Positions 54,606 through 63,915 of a DNA stretch of 64,000 nucleotides are shown here, piece by piece. Where the stretch lies: the NCBI RefSeq assembly GCF_900172345.1, contig NZ_FWFY01000004.1:124001-188000 (forward strand), in the 5' to 3' direction. Each line of letters starts with the position of its first letter. Within the stretch, counting starts at the first letter, position 1. Origin of the DNA: Limimaricola soesokkakensis (lineage in GTDB: Bacteria; Pseudomonadota; Alphaproteobacteria; Rhodobacterales; Rhodobacteraceae). Made by a program: the position numbers and the translations under genes. The notes beneath the pieces are model-generated. The model was given only the letters and a program-made list of their open reading frames with translations. It ran no database searches and had not been told where the DNA came from.

Positions 54606-55892
54606 ATGACCTCTCCCCTTCGCCTCGGAATCGCCGGTCTCGGAACCGTCGGCGCGGGGGTCGTCCGCATTGTCCAGACCCATCCCGAGCTGCTCGCTGC
54701 CCGGGCCGGGCGCGCGGTGGAGATCACCGCCGTCTCGGCGCGCGACCGGACCCGTGACCGGGGCGTCGATCTCTCGGCCTACGCCTGGGAGGAGGATGCC
54801 GCCAAGCTCGCCGCGCGCGACGATGTCGACGTGGTGCTAGAACTGATGGGCGGGCATGACGGCATCGCCAAAAGCGTGGTCGAGATTGCGCTCGATCACG
54901 GCAAGGACGTGGTCACCGCCAACAAGGCGCTGCTCGCCCATCATGGCCAGGCCTTGGCCGAACGGGCCGAGGCGCAAGGCCGAGTGATCCGCTTCGAGGC
55001 CGCCGTCGCCGGTGGCATCCCGGTGATCAAGGCGCTCACCGAATCGCTGGCGGGCAACGAGATGACCCGTGTGATGGGTGTGATGAACGGCACCTGCAAC
55101 TACATCCTGACCCGGATGCAGAGCGCCGGTCTGCCCTATGACGAGGTGTTCCAGGAAGCCGCCGACTTGGGCTATCTCGAAGCCGACCCGCAGCTCGATG
55201 TCGGCGGCATCGATGCCGGGCACAAGCTGGCGCTGCTCGCCGCGATCGCTTTCGGCACCAAGGTCGACTTCTCGGGTGTCGAGCTCGAAGGCATCGGCGC
55301 GATCACCATCGAGGACATCAATCACGCCGCCGACATGGGCTTTCGCATCAAGCTCTTGGGCGTGGCGCAGATGACCGGGCGCGGTCTGGAGCAGCGCATG
55401 TCGCCCTGCCTCGTGCCCGCCTCCTCGCCGCTCGGCCAACTCGAGGGCGGCACCAACATGGTGGTGCTCGAAGGCGACGCGATCGGCCAGGTGGTGCTGC
55501 GCGGCCCCGGCGCCGGCGCGGGCCCGACCGCGAGCGCGGTGATGGGCGACGTGATGGACCTCGCCCGCGGGCTGCGACTGCCGGTCTTCGGCCAGCCCGC
55601 CTCGGGGCTGCGCGCCGCGCGCGCCGCGCAGGCCGCCGTGCCCGCGCCCTACTATCTGCGCATGCGCCTTCTGGATAAGCCGGGCGCGCTGGCCAAGGTC
55701 GCGCGAGTGCTGGGCGAGGCCGGCATCTCGATCGACCGGATGCGGCAATACGACCACGAGGACGTCTCGGCCCCGGTGCTGATCGTGACCCACAAGACCA
55801 CGCGATCGGCCCTCGAAGAGGCGCTGTCGGGCTTCGAAGCCACCGGCGTGGTGCAGGGCACACCCGTCGCGATCCGTATCGAGCAGGTCTGA
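54606..55892 (+). CDS. hom: homoserine dehydrogenase
   Basis: 428 residues. Rossmann start RLGIAGLGTVGAGVVRIVQT, then VVTANKALLAHHG, GGIPVIKALTESLAGNEMTR and VMGVMNGTCNYILTRM, and a C-terminal ACT domain (LRMRLLDKPGALAKVARVLG). It reduces aspartate semialdehyde to homoserine for threonine and methionine; the ACT domain points to feedback control by threonine. Order hom-glpX-recJ is kept in many Rhodobacterales. Confidence 0.96.
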   Translation: MTSPLRLGIAGLGTVGAGVVRIVQTHPELLAARAGRAVEITAVSARDRTRDRGVDLSAYAWEEDAAKLAARDDVDVVLELMGGHDGIAKSVVEIALDHGKDVVTANKALLAHHGQALAERAEAQGRVIRFEAAVAGGIPVIKALTESLAGNEMTRVMGVMNGTCNYILTRMQSAGLPYDEVFQEAADLGYLEADPQLDVGGIDAGHKLALLAAIAFGTKVDFSGVELEGIGAITIEDINHAADMGFRIKLLGVAQMTGRGLEQRMSPCLVPASSPLGQLEGGTNMVVLEGDAIGQVVLRGPGAGAGPTASAVMGDVMDLARGLRLPVFGQPASGLRAARAAQAAVPAPYYLRMRLLDKPGALAKVARVLGEAGISIDRMRQYDHEDVSAPVLIVTHKTTRSALEEALSGFEATGVVQGTPVAIRIEQV

Positions 55893-55920
55893 GGCGAGGG
55901 CCCCCCCTCGAAACAGGCCC

Positions 55921-55934
55921 AAATCCGCGGATTT
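55921..55934. repeat. perfect 14-bp palindrome upstream of glpX
   Basis: AAATCCGCGGATTT is fully self-complementary and lies 29 bp after hom and 133 bp before glpX. It could be a dimer-binding operator. A G/C hairpin (55895-55910) without U-tract precedes it. Confidence 0.45.
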
Positions 55935-56066
55935 CCGTGGCGGCGGTCGGGTGCGCGTCGCCTCTGCGCGCACCGTTTGCGCAAACATATCCTCACGCGC
56001 TTGTCACCGCATCGGCGGCCCGGTTAGGTCGAGGCAACGCTTCACGATTGCCCGAGGATCTCCCCG

Positions 56067-57050
56067 ATGCCCCAAGCTCCCGAATTCCACGACCGCATGC
56101 TGTCGCTCGGCCTCGCCCGGGTGTCGGAGGCCGCGGCCATCGCCTGTGCGCCGCTGATCGGTCGCGGCGACGAGAAGGCCGCCGATCAGGCCGCCGTCAA
56201 CGCCATGCGGACCCAACTCAACATGCTCGACATCGCGGGCTGCGTGGTGATCGGCGAAGGCGAGCGCGACGAGGCGCCGATGCTCTATATCGGCGAAGAG
56301 GTCGGCACCGGCGAGGGCCCGGCCGTGGACATCGCGCTCGACCCGCTCGAGGGCACGACGCTCACCGCCAAGGACATGCCCAACGCGCTCACCGTGATCG
56401 CCATGGGCCCGCGCGGCTCGATGCTGCACGCGCCCGACGTCTACATGGACAAGCTCGCGATCGGGCCGGGCTTTGCGCCGGGCGTGGTCACGCTGGACAT
56501 GAGCCCGGCCGAGCGGGTCGCGGCGCTGGCGAAGGCCAAGGGCACCGATGCGGGTGACATCACCGTCTGCGTGTTGGAACGGCCGCGCCACGAGGAAATG
56601 ATCGCCGAGCTGCGCTCGACCGGCGCGGCGATCCGGCTGATCACCGATGGCGACGTGGCGGGCGTGATGCATTGCGCCGAGCCCGCCAAGACCGGGATCG
56701 ACATGTATATGGGCTCCGGCGGCGCACCCGAGGGGGTTCTTGCCGCCGCGGCGCTGAAATGCATGGGTGGACAGATCTTCGGCCGGCTGCTGTTCCGCAA
56801 CGAGGACGAGGTAGGCCGCGCCCGCAAGGCCGGGATCGAGGATCTCGACCGGATCTATTCGCGCGACGAACTGGTCACCGGCGACGTGATCTTCGCCGCT
56901 ACGGGCGTCACCGACGGCAATCTCGTGCCGGGCATCCGCCGCGATGGCGGCTACCTCACCGCCGAGACGATCCTGATGCGCTCCAAGACCGGCTCGGTGC
57001 GGCGCATGTATTACCGCAACCCGATCGATCGCAGCCAGCCCGGCCGCTGA
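56067..57050 (+). CDS. glpX: class II fructose-1,6-bisphosphatase
   Basis: 327 residues. CAPLIGRGDEKAADQAAVNA, GCVVIGEGERDEAPMLYIGE and DPLEGTTLTAKDMPNALTV are the metal and phosphate-binding motifs of GlpX; GSGGAPEGVLAAAALKCMGG is also typical. It hydrolyses fructose-1,6-bisphosphate in gluconeogenesis (and, in some relatives, sedoheptulose bisphosphate). Confidence 0.96.
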   Translation: MPQAPEFHDRMLSLGLARVSEAAAIACAPLIGRGDEKAADQAAVNAMRTQLNMLDIAGCVVIGEGERDEAPMLYIGEEVGTGEGPAVDIALDPLEGTTLTAKDMPNALTVIAMGPRGSMLHAPDVYMDKLAIGPGFAPGVVTLDMSPAERVAALAKAKGTDAGDITVCVLERPRHEEMIAELRSTGAAIRLITDGDVAGVMHCAEPAKTGIDMYMGSGGAPEGVLAAAALKCMGGQIFGRLLFRNEDEVGRARKAGIEDLDRIYSRDELVTGDVIFAATGVTDGNLVPGIRRDGGYLTAETILMRSKTGSVRRMYYRNPIDRSQPGR

Positions 57051-57063
57051 GGCCCGCCCGCGG

Positions 57064-57123
57064 ACGGGGGCGCTGCCCCCCGCCCCTTCGGGGCTCCCCC
57101 CGGCGTATTCGGGAAAGATGAAC
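57064..57123. repeat. dispersed intergenic stem-loop repeat, copy 3
   Basis: CGGGGGCGCTGCCCCCCGCC, a second hairpin CCCCTTCGGGG, then CCCCCCGGCGTATTCGGGAA and AGATGAAC. It follows the glpX stop and matches the copies at 11207 and 44511, including the GATGAAC end shared with copy 1. Confidence 0.7.
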
Positions 57124-57250
57124 GAGGGGGCGCGGCGGCGGTCGCGCCCTTCTACGCTCCCTCATCGCCGCCGAACGGTCGCGGCGTGGTGACCGCGAGG
57201 CGTCGCGTCCGGGCTTGCCATCGGCGCCGCTTTCGCGCGACACCGGCCTC

Positions 57251-58996
57251 ATGCCAGATTTTCTCAACGTCTCCGCCTCGCTCACCGGCCGCCGCTGGGT
57301 GGGGCCCGCCGCCGAGGCTGACCGCCTCGCCCAAGCCATGGCCCAAGGCTGCGACCTGCCGTTGCCGCTGTGTCACGCGCTGGTGGGGCGCGGCGTCTCG
57401 GCCGAGACCATGGCAGGCTTTCTCGCGCCCACGCTGCGCGACCTCCTGCCCGACCCCTTGAGCCTGCGCGACATGGGCGCGGCGGCGGAGCGGGTGATGC
57501 AGGCGGTGCAGCGCCGCGAGCGCATCGCGATCTTTGCCGATTACGACGTCGATGGCGGCTCATCGGCGGCGCTGTTGCTGGTCTGGCTGCGCCGGATGGG
57601 GTTGCAGGCGACGCTCTACGTGCCCGACCGGATCGAGGAGGGCTATGGCCCCAACGCGCCGGCAATGGAGAAGCTGGCGCGCGACCACGACCTGATCATC
57701 TGCGTCGATTGCGGCACGCTGTCCCATGAGCCCATCGCCGCCGCCAAGGGCGCCGACGTGGTCGTGCTTGACCACCATTTGGGCGGCGAGACGCTGCCCG
57801 AGGCGGTCGCGGTGGTGAATCCCAACCGGCAGGACGAGAGCGGCGATCTGGCGCATCTCTGCGCCGCTGCGGTGGTGTTCCTGCTGCTGGTCGAACTGAA
57901 CCGGCGGCTGCGCGAGGCGGGCAAGCCCGGGCCGGACCTGATGGCGATGCTCGATCTGGTGGCGCTTGCCACCGTGGCCGACGTGGCACCGCTGATCGGC
58001 GTCAACCGGGCGCTGGTGCGCACCGGGCTGCAGGTCATGGCGCGCAGGCAGCGCGCCGGGCTGGTGGCGCTGGCCGACGTGGCGGGTCTCGACGTGCCGC
58101 CCACCGCCTATCATCTGGGTTACCTGCTGGGCCCGCGCGTCAATGCGGGCGGGCGCATCGGCAAATCCGATCTCGGCGCGCGGCTTCTGGCGACCGACGA
58201 TCCGCACGAGGCGGCGGCGCTGGCCGAGAAGCTCGACCACCTCAACCGCGAGCGCCGCGAGATCGAGGCGCGGGTGCGAGATGCCGCGCTGGAGCAGGCC
58301 GAGGCGCGCGGCGTGGAGGGTCCCCTCGCTTGGGCCGCTGGGGCGGGATGGCATCCGGGCGTGGTCGGGATTGCGGCGGCGCGGATGAAGGAGGCGACGA
58401 ACCGCCCCGCAGTGGTGATCGGCATCGAGGACGGCATCGGCAAGGGCTCGGCCCGCTCGGTGCCGGGTATCGATCTGGGCGCCGCGATCCACCGCGTCGC
58501 GGCCGAGGGGCTTCTGATCCGTGGCGGCGGCCACAAGATGGCGGCCGGCCTCACCGTCGAGGAGGGGATGATCGACGCGGCGATGGCGCGGCTCTCCGAA
58601 CTCTTGGAAAAGCAGGGTGCCGGTGCCGGGGGACCACGCGACCTGCGGCTCGATTCGGTGTTGATGCCCGGCGCGGCCTCGCTGGAACTGGTGGAACGGA
58701 TCGAGGCGGCGGGCCCGTTCGGCGCCGCCGCTCCGGCCCCGCGCTTCGCCTTTCCTGACGTGATGCTGCACCACGTGCGCGAGGTCGGCCAAGGCCATCT
58801 GAAGATCTCCTTCGGCGACGGCATCGGCGGGCGGCTCGACGGCATCGCCTTCGGCGCGATGGACGGGCCGATGGGCGCGGCCTTCGCGCGCCATGGCGGC
58901 GCGCGGTTCCACCTCGCGGGCAAGCTCGATCTCAACATTTGGAAGGGCCGCCGCTCGGTGCAGCTCAGGCTCGACGACGCTGCGTCTGCGGGCTGA
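57251..58996 (+). CDS. recJ: single-stranded-DNA-specific exonuclease RecJ
   Basis: 581 residues from ATG 57251 (an upstream TTG in frame is less likely). DHH phosphoesterase motifs: D97-Y-D-V-D-G in FADYDVDGGSSAALL, CVDCGTLSHEP, D174-H-H in VVLDHHLGGETLPEAVAVVN, and DHHA1 motif RGGGHKMAAGLTV. It degrades single-stranded DNA 5' to 3' in recombination and mismatch repair. The commoner DGATS is DGGSS here, a conservative change. Confidence 0.95.
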   Translation: MPDFLNVSASLTGRRWVGPAAEADRLAQAMAQGCDLPLPLCHALVGRGVSAETMAGFLAPTLRDLLPDPLSLRDMGAAAERVMQAVQRRERIAIFADYDVDGGSSAALLLVWLRRMGLQATLYVPDRIEEGYGPNAPAMEKLARDHDLIICVDCGTLSHEPIAAAKGADVVVLDHHLGGETLPEAVAVVNPNRQDESGDLAHLCAAAVVFLLLVELNRRLREAGKPGPDLMAMLDLVALATVADVAPLIGVNRALVRTGLQVMARRQRAGLVALADVAGLDVPPTAYHLGYLLGPRVNAGGRIGKSDLGARLLATDDPHEAAALAEKLDHLNRERREIEARVRDAALEQAEARGVEGPLAWAAGAGWHPGVVGIAAARMKEATNRPAVVIGIEDGIGKGSARSVPGIDLGAAIHRVAAEGLLIRGGGHKMAAGLTVEEGMIDAAMARLSELLEKQGAGAGGPRDLRLDSVLMPGAASLELVERIEAAGPFGAAAPAPRFAFPDVMLHHVREVGQGHLKISFGDGIGGRLDGIAFGAMDGPMGAAFARHGGARFHLAGKLDLNIWKGRRSVQLRLDDAASAG

Positions 58997-59095
58997 GAAA
59001 CGGGACAAATCTGCCCCCACGGCAATTTCGCGCCAGCGCGATTTTCCCCTTGCGACCCCGAGGCTGTTTCCCTAAACACCGCCTCACCGACGAGC

Positions 59096-59170
59096 GGCCC
59101 GTTCGTCTATCGGTTAGGACGCCAGGTTTTCAACCTGGAAAGAGGGGTTCGATTCCCCTACGGGCTGCCA
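59096..59170 (+). tRNA. tRNA-Glu (anticodon UUC), copy 1
   Basis: 75 nt with CCA. GGCCCGT pairs with ACGGGCT, anticodon stem-loop CCAGG-TTTTCAA-CCTGG gives TTC, T-arm GGGG-TTCGATT-CCCC. Identical to the copy at 59222. Confidence 0.97.
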
Positions 59171-59221
59171 TCGGTTCACGGATCAAGGTCCCTTTCGGGA
59201 AACCGGTTCCGTCGTCAGAGT

Positions 59222-59296
59222 GGCCCGTTCGTCTATCGGTTAGGACGCCAGGTTTTCAACCTGGAAAGAGGGGTTCGATTCCCCTACGGGCTGCCA
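59222..59296 (+). tRNA. tRNA-Glu (anticodon UUC), copy 2
   Basis: Identical in all 75 nt to the copy at 59096, separated from it by 51 bp. The spacer contains GGTTCCGTCGTCAGAG. Likely one primary transcript. Confidence 0.97.
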
Positions 59297-59430
59297 CGAC
59301 GCCTTGTTTCCCCGACATTGCCGCCTCCTGCCCTCGCGCCAATTCGCGAATGCGTGCCGCAAGTTCGGTTGTTCCCGAGCGCGCGCGCCGCTAAGTCTCC
59401 CCCCGGTATACCACTAGGGAGGCGCCGCTC

Positions 59431-60849
59431 ATGGCACAGCAGGACAAAGCGAAGATCGGCCTGATCGGCCTTGGCACCATGGGCAGCGCGCTGGCGCTCA
59501 ACATCGCCGAGAAGGGCTTTCCCATCGCGGTGTGGAACCGTCGCAGCGACGTCACCCGCGCCTTTCATGCCGAGGCGGGCGACCTCGCAGAGCGGGTGAT
59601 CCCGACCGAGAGCTACGAGGAACTCGTCGCCGCGATCGAGAAGCCGCGCGCGATCGTCCTGATGGTGCCCGCCGGCGCGCCGGTCGACGAGCAGATCGCG
59701 GCGCTCAGGCCGCTGCTCGATGCCGACGACCTGATCATCGACGCGGGCAATGCCAATTTCCACGACACCAACCGCCGCGTGCGCGAGCTCGACGATGTGT
59801 CCTTCCTTGGCATCGGCGTTTCGGGCGGCGAGGCCGGGGCGCGGCACGGGCCCGCCATCATGGGCGGCGGCGAAAAGGAACTGTGGGACCGCGTTTCGCC
59901 GATCCTCGAAGCGATCTCGGCCAAGTTCAAGGGTGAGCCCTGCGCCGCGTGGATGGGCCGCGAGGGCGCGGGCCACTTCGTGAAGGCCGTGCATAACGGC
60001 ATCGAATACGCCGACATGCAGATGATCGCCGAGGTCTATGGCATGATGCGCGACGGTCTCGGCATGCAGGCGGATGCGATCGGCGACGCCTTCGCACGCT
60101 TCAACGAGGGCGCGCTGAAATCCTACCTGATCGAGATTTCCTCGATCGTCACCAAAGCCGCCGACAAGCACACCGGCGAACCGATGATCGACCTGATCCT
60201 CGACAAGGCGGGCCAGAAGGGTACCGGCCGCTGGACCGCGATCGAGGCGCAGCATCTCGCCGCGCCGATCCCGGCGATCGAGGCCGCCGTGGTGGCGCGC
60301 AACCTGTCGAGCCGCGTCGCGGCGCGCCGCGAGGGCGAGGAGCTGTTCGGCGCCGCGCCGATGCAGATCCCCGAGGGCAAGGTCTCCGACGAGATGCTCG
60401 AGCGGGCACTGATCGCCGGCAAGGTGCTGTGCTACGCGCAGGGCTTCGACATGATCGCCGCCGCCTCCGAGCAGTTCGGCTGGGCCCTGCCCCTGCCCGA
60501 GATCGCCAAGGTCTGGCGCGAGGGCTGCATCATCCGCTCGGCAATGCTCGACGACATGGCCGCGGCGCTGGCCGAGGACGAGGATCGCAACCTGATGCTG
60601 GCGCCGGTCTTCGCGCGCTATCTGCGCGAGGGCCACTTGGCGCTGCGCGAGCTGGTGGCGCTGGGCGCGCGCTATGGCCACCCGATGCCGGCGCTGTCCT
60701 CCGGCCTGAGCTACTTCGACACGATGCGCACCGCGCGCGGCACCGCCAACATGATCCAGGCGCAGCGCGACTATTTCGGCGAGCATGGCTTCGAGCGCAT
60801 CGACGGCATCGAAGACAAGCACGGGCCCTGGCACGGCCACGGCGTCTGA
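59431..60849 (+). CDS. gnd: 6-phosphogluconate dehydrogenase (decarboxylating)
   Basis: 472 residues. NADP-binding loop IGLIGLGTMGSALALNIAEK with VWNRRSDV (Arg-rich, NADP type), GVSGGEAGARHGPAIMGGG, catalytic lysine in GAGHFVKAVHNGIEYADMQM and the C-terminal PALSSGLSYFDTMRTARGTA. Oxidative pentose phosphate pathway: 6-phosphogluconate to ribulose-5-phosphate, CO2 and NADPH. It follows the tRNA-Glu pair and ends at a strong terminator. Confidence 0.97.
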   Translation: MAQQDKAKIGLIGLGTMGSALALNIAEKGFPIAVWNRRSDVTRAFHAEAGDLAERVIPTESYEELVAAIEKPRAIVLMVPAGAPVDEQIAALRPLLDADDLIIDAGNANFHDTNRRVRELDDVSFLGIGVSGGEAGARHGPAIMGGGEKELWDRVSPILEAISAKFKGEPCAAWMGREGAGHFVKAVHNGIEYADMQMIAEVYGMMRDGLGMQADAIGDAFARFNEGALKSYLIEISSIVTKAADKHTGEPMIDLILDKAGQKGTGRWTAIEAQHLAAPIPAIEAAVVARNLSSRVAARREGEELFGAAPMQIPEGKVSDEMLERALIAGKVLCYAQGFDMIAAASEQFGWALPLPEIAKVWREGCIIRSAMLDDMAAALAEDEDRNLMLAPVFARYLREGHLALRELVALGARYGHPMPALSSGLSYFDTMRTARGTANMIQAQRDYFGEHGFERIDGIEDKHGPWHGHGV

Positions 60850-60870
60850 GCTCTTGCCGATCCAGCAATG

Positions 60871-60906
60871 AAAAAAGGCCCCCGCGCAGCGTGCGGGGGC
60901 CTTTTT
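60871..60906. terminator. bidirectional Rho-independent terminator after gnd
   Basis: Perfect 9-bp stem GGCCCCCGC / GCGGGGGCC with loop GCAGCGT, flanked by AAAAAA and TTTTT. Convergent genes on both sides. Confidence 0.92.
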
Positions 60907-60929
60907 CGTTCCAGGCGCTTAGGCCGGTC

Positions 60930-61088
60930 TCAGCTTTCGCGGGAGCTCGTGTAGACGTCCCATAGTACCAGCGCCACCGTCACGACGAGCACGCCGCCGA
61001 GATCGAGGCGCGGGATGTGCGAGATCAGGATCCACAGGAACACGAGAAAGAAGACCAGCGCCACGATGGTCATGATGCGGTTCAGCAT
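60930..61088 (-). CDS. small two-helix membrane protein
   Basis: 52 residues: MLNRIMTIVALVFFLVFLWI LISHIPRL then LDLGGVLVVTVALVLWDVYT SSRES, two membrane helices with a short loop. The start overlaps the amidase stop by 7 nt (ATGCTGA), so it is coupled to that gene. It belongs to no family known to me. Confidence 0.7.
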   Translation of the reverse strand: MLNRIMTIVALVFFLVFLWILISHIPRLDLGGVLVVTVALVLWDVYTSSRES

Positions 61089-62464
61089 GGGTCGGTCTCC
61101 TCGGCCAGCAGCCCTTCGAGCCAGCGCGCGGTGCGCAGCAACCGCGCGTCGTCGCCGCGCCGCCCGACGAGCTGTGCGCCCATCGGCAGGCCGGTTTCTG
61201 ATTGCAGGATCGGCACCGTGACGGCGGGGGTGCCGCACAGCGTCCAGAGCCCGTTGAAGATGGAATCGCCGGTGCTGGCATGTCCCTCTGGCGCGGGGCC
61301 TAGGGCCGCGGGGCACAGGATCGCATCACAGCGCTCGAAGATCTCCTCGAGCCCGGCATAGAGCACGTCGGACCAGTCGAGCGCGGCGATGTAGTCGCGC
61401 GCGGGGATCGTCTTGCCCCGATCCAGGGCCTCCCGCATTTCTTCTGAGAGCCGCTCCCGGCCGCGCTTTTCATAGCCGTAATAGGACTTGGCCATCTCGG
61501 CGAGGTTGATCCGCTCGCGGATCGTCGCGGCCTCCTCGAACGCGCCCGGCAGCGCGGTCTCGAAGCATTGCTCGCCCAGCGCCTCGACCAGTTCGCCGAA
61601 GCCCGCAATCGTGTCGGCATCGGCCCGATCCCAGCCCGGCGGGCGCAGGAAGGCCAAGGTCGGGCGCACCGGCGGTTCCGTCATGGCGGTGGAATGCAGC
61701 CGGGGCGGCGGCGCGAGGCTGGTGGCCCGGTCGCCCGCGTCGTGGCCATAAAGCGCCTCGGCCAGAAGCGCCGCGTCCTCGACGTTGCGTGCGAAGACGC
61801 CGATCGTGTCGAGCGATGGCGACTGGCTCAGCACGCCTGTACGGGGGATCGCGCCGAAGCTCGGCTTGAATCCCACCGTGCCGCAGAACGAGGCGGGCCG
61901 GATCACCGAGCCCCCCGTCTGCGTGCCGACCGCGAGCGGCACCATGCCGGCGGCCACCGCGGCGGCCGAGCCGGAGGAGGAGCCGCCCGGGGTGCGGGCG
62001 GCGTCGTGCGGGTTGCGGGTCTTGCCCGGATGCAGGAACGCCAGCTCCGCCGTCACCGTCTTGCCGAGGATGACGGCGCCGGCGGCACGCAGCCGTTCGA
62101 CCAGCGCCGCGTCGCGCTGGGGCACCCTGCCCTCGTCGAGCGGGGTGCCGTTCTGTGTGGGCACCTTCGCGGTGTCGATCACGTCCTTGAGCGCCACCGG
62201 CAGCCCGTGCAGCGGGCCGGTGGGCCGCCCCGCGCGGCGCGCCGCGTCGAGCGCCTGCGCCTGTTGCATCGCGTAGCCGCCGTCGAGCCAGGCCCAGGCC
62301 TGGATCTCCGGCTCCAGCGCCGCGATCCGGTCGAGGCAGGCCTGCACCAGATCCGTGGCGTTCAGCGCCCCGCTCGCCATCCGATCGCGCAGCTCGCGCG
62401 CCGACAGGTCGAGCATCGCGACATGACCCTTGGGCATCGGCTTCGCTTTCATCTCAGCGCCCAT
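61082..62464 (-). CDS. amidase signature family enzyme
   Basis: 460 residues; GGAG seven nucleotides before ATG 62464 favours this start over an ATG at 62452. Catalytic Ser-Ser-Lys: GLPVALKDVIDTAKVPTQNG (Lys), [16 protein letters not shown] and VGTQTGGSVIRPASFCGTVG (Ser). C-terminal FNGLWTLCGTPAVTVPI is typical of AS enzymes outside GatA. The start overlaps the dctM stop by 11 nt, so the enzyme probably hydrolyses an amide imported by that transporter. Confidence 0.92.
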   Translation of the reverse strand: MGAEMKAKPMPKGHVAMLDLSARELRDRMASGALNATDLVQACLDRIAALEPEIQAWAWLDGGYAMQQAQALDAARRAGRPTGPLHGLPVALKDVIDTAKVPTQNGTPLDEGRVPQRDAALVERLRAAGAVILGKTVTAELAFLHPGKTRNPHDAARTPGGSSSGSAAAVAAGMVPLAVGTQTGGSVIRPASFCGTVGFKPSFGAIPRTGVLSQSPSLDTIGVFARNVEDAALLAEALYGHDAGDRATSLAPPPRLHSTAMTEPPVRPTLAFLRPPGWDRADADTIAGFGELVEALGEQCFETALPGAFEEAATIRERINLAEMAKSYYGYEKRGRERLSEEMREALDRGKTIPARDYIAALDWSDVLYAGLEEIFERCDAILCPAALGPAPEGHASTGDSIFNGLWTLCGTPAVTVPILQSETGLPMGAQLVGRRGDDARLLRTARWLEGLLAEETDPC

Positions 62465-63875
62465 AGAACAGCTCCGGCAGTCCGAAGACCAGGTTCGGGA
62501 AGATGTAGACCAGCACCATCGAGACCACGACCATGGCGAGGAACGGCATGATCCCCTTGAAGATCTGCGTCAGCCGCACCTCGGGGGGCGCGATGCCCTT
62601 GAGGTAGTAGGCCGACATCGCCATCGGCGGGGTCAGGAACGAGGTCTGCAGGTTCAGCGCCACGAGGATGCCGAAGAACAGCGGATCGACCCCGAAGATC
62701 TCCAGCAGCGGCAGGAAGATCGGCACGAAGATGATGATGATCTCCGACCATTCCAGCGGCCAGCCCAGAAGGAAGATGATCAGCTGCGCCAGGATCAGGA
62801 ACTGCACCGGGGTCAGGTCGAGGCCCGAGACGAACTCCGAGATCAGGTGCTCGCCGCCCAGATAGGAGAAGACCGAGGAGAAGATGTAGGAGCCGACGAA
62901 GAGCCAGCACACCATCGCCGTGGTCCGCACCGTAAGATAGACGCTCTCGCGCAGCCGCTGGAAGGTCATGGCGCGGTAGATCACCGCCAGCACCATGCCG
63001 CCCAGCGCGCCGATCGCGGCGGCCTCCGTGGGGGTGGCGAGGCCGAAGAGGATCGAGCCCAGCACCGACAGGATCAGCACCGCCAGCGGAAAGAAGGAGG
63101 TGAAGAGCATCCACAGGAGCTTGCCCAGCGGCACGTCGGGCACTTCGTCCTTGGTCGGACGCGGCGCGACCGAGGGCTGGAGGATCGAGCGGCCGACTAC
63201 ATAGGTCAGGTAGAGGCCGACGAGCACGAGGCCCGGCAGCAGCGCGCCGGCATAGAGCCGGACGATCGAGACGCCCGAGGCCGCGGCATAGACGATCAGC
63301 ATGATCGAGGGCGGGATCAGGATGCCCAGCGTGCCGCCGGCGCAGATGATGCCCGCGGCGAAGGAGGGCTCGTAACGCGCCTTGAGCATGGCGGGCAGCG
63401 CCAACAGGCCCATCAGCGTCACCACGGCGCCGACGATGCCGGTGGCGGTGGCGAAGAGCGCGCATGTCACGAGGGCCGCGACGCCCATCGAGCCGGGCAC
63501 GTTCTTGGAGGCGATGTTGAGCGTGGTGAACAGCCGGTCGACGATGTTCGCGCGCTCGACGATGTAGCCCATGAACAAAAACAGCGGCACCGCGGTCAGC
63601 ACCTCGTTCGACATCACCGTGTAGGTCTGGTTGATGAACAGGTCGAAGACGCGGTTGTTCAGGAACCCCTCGATCCAGGTCGAGGTGCTCTCCCACCAGC
63701 TGGCGATCTCGGGTTCGAGGCGGTCGAAGTTGCGCCACATGCGGCCGGCATCGAAATAGGCGTAGTAGCCGAAGCCGATGCCGAGCGCCATCAGCGTGAA
63801 GGCGATGGGGAAGCCCAGGAAGACGAGGCAGATGAAGACGCCCAGCATCATCAGGGCGATTTGCGGTTCGGTCAC
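62454..63875 (-). CDS. TRAP transporter large permease subunit (DctM)
   Basis: 473 residues with about 12 membrane helices. ICAGGTLGILIPPSIMLIVY, LATPTEAAAIGALGGMVLAV and LNLQTSFLTPPMAMSAYYLK are DctM signatures. It has a long periplasmic loop after the first helix pair (RMWRNFDRLEPEIASWWEST). TRAP importers use the sodium gradient and need a binding protein (P), which is not seen here; it may lie beyond the right edge. Confidence 0.95.
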   Translation of the reverse strand: MTEPQIALMMLGVFICLVFLGFPIAFTLMALGIGFGYYAYFDAGRMWRNFDRLEPEIASWWESTSTWIEGFLNNRVFDLFINQTYTVMSNEVLTAVPLFLFMGYIVERANIVDRLFTTLNIASKNVPGSMGVAALVTCALFATATGIVGAVVTLMGLLALPAMLKARYEPSFAAGIICAGGTLGILIPPSIMLIVYAAASGVSIVRLYAGALLPGLVLVGLYLTYVVGRSILQPSVAPRPTKDEVPDVPLGKLLWMLFTSFFPLAVLILSVLGSILFGLATPTEAAAIGALGGMVLAVIYRAMTFQRLRESVYLTVRTTAMVCWLFVGSYIFSSVFSYLGGEHLISEFVSGLDLTPVQFLILAQLIIFLLGWPLEWSEIIIIFVPIFLPLLEIFGVDPLFFGILVALNLQTSFLTPPMAMSAYYLKGIAPPEVRLTQIFKGIMPFLAMVVVSMVLVYIFPNLVFGLPELFYGR

Positions 63876-63915
63876 GTGCGTGCGCTCCGTATCGGGTTAA
63901 CGCGGAAGCCGCGCG

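Noticed and set aside
62449-63738. 429-residue frame overlapping the DctM gene on the same strand
   Set aside because: Out-of-frame shadow; the DctM frame has membrane helices and family motifs, this one is R/D/H-rich.
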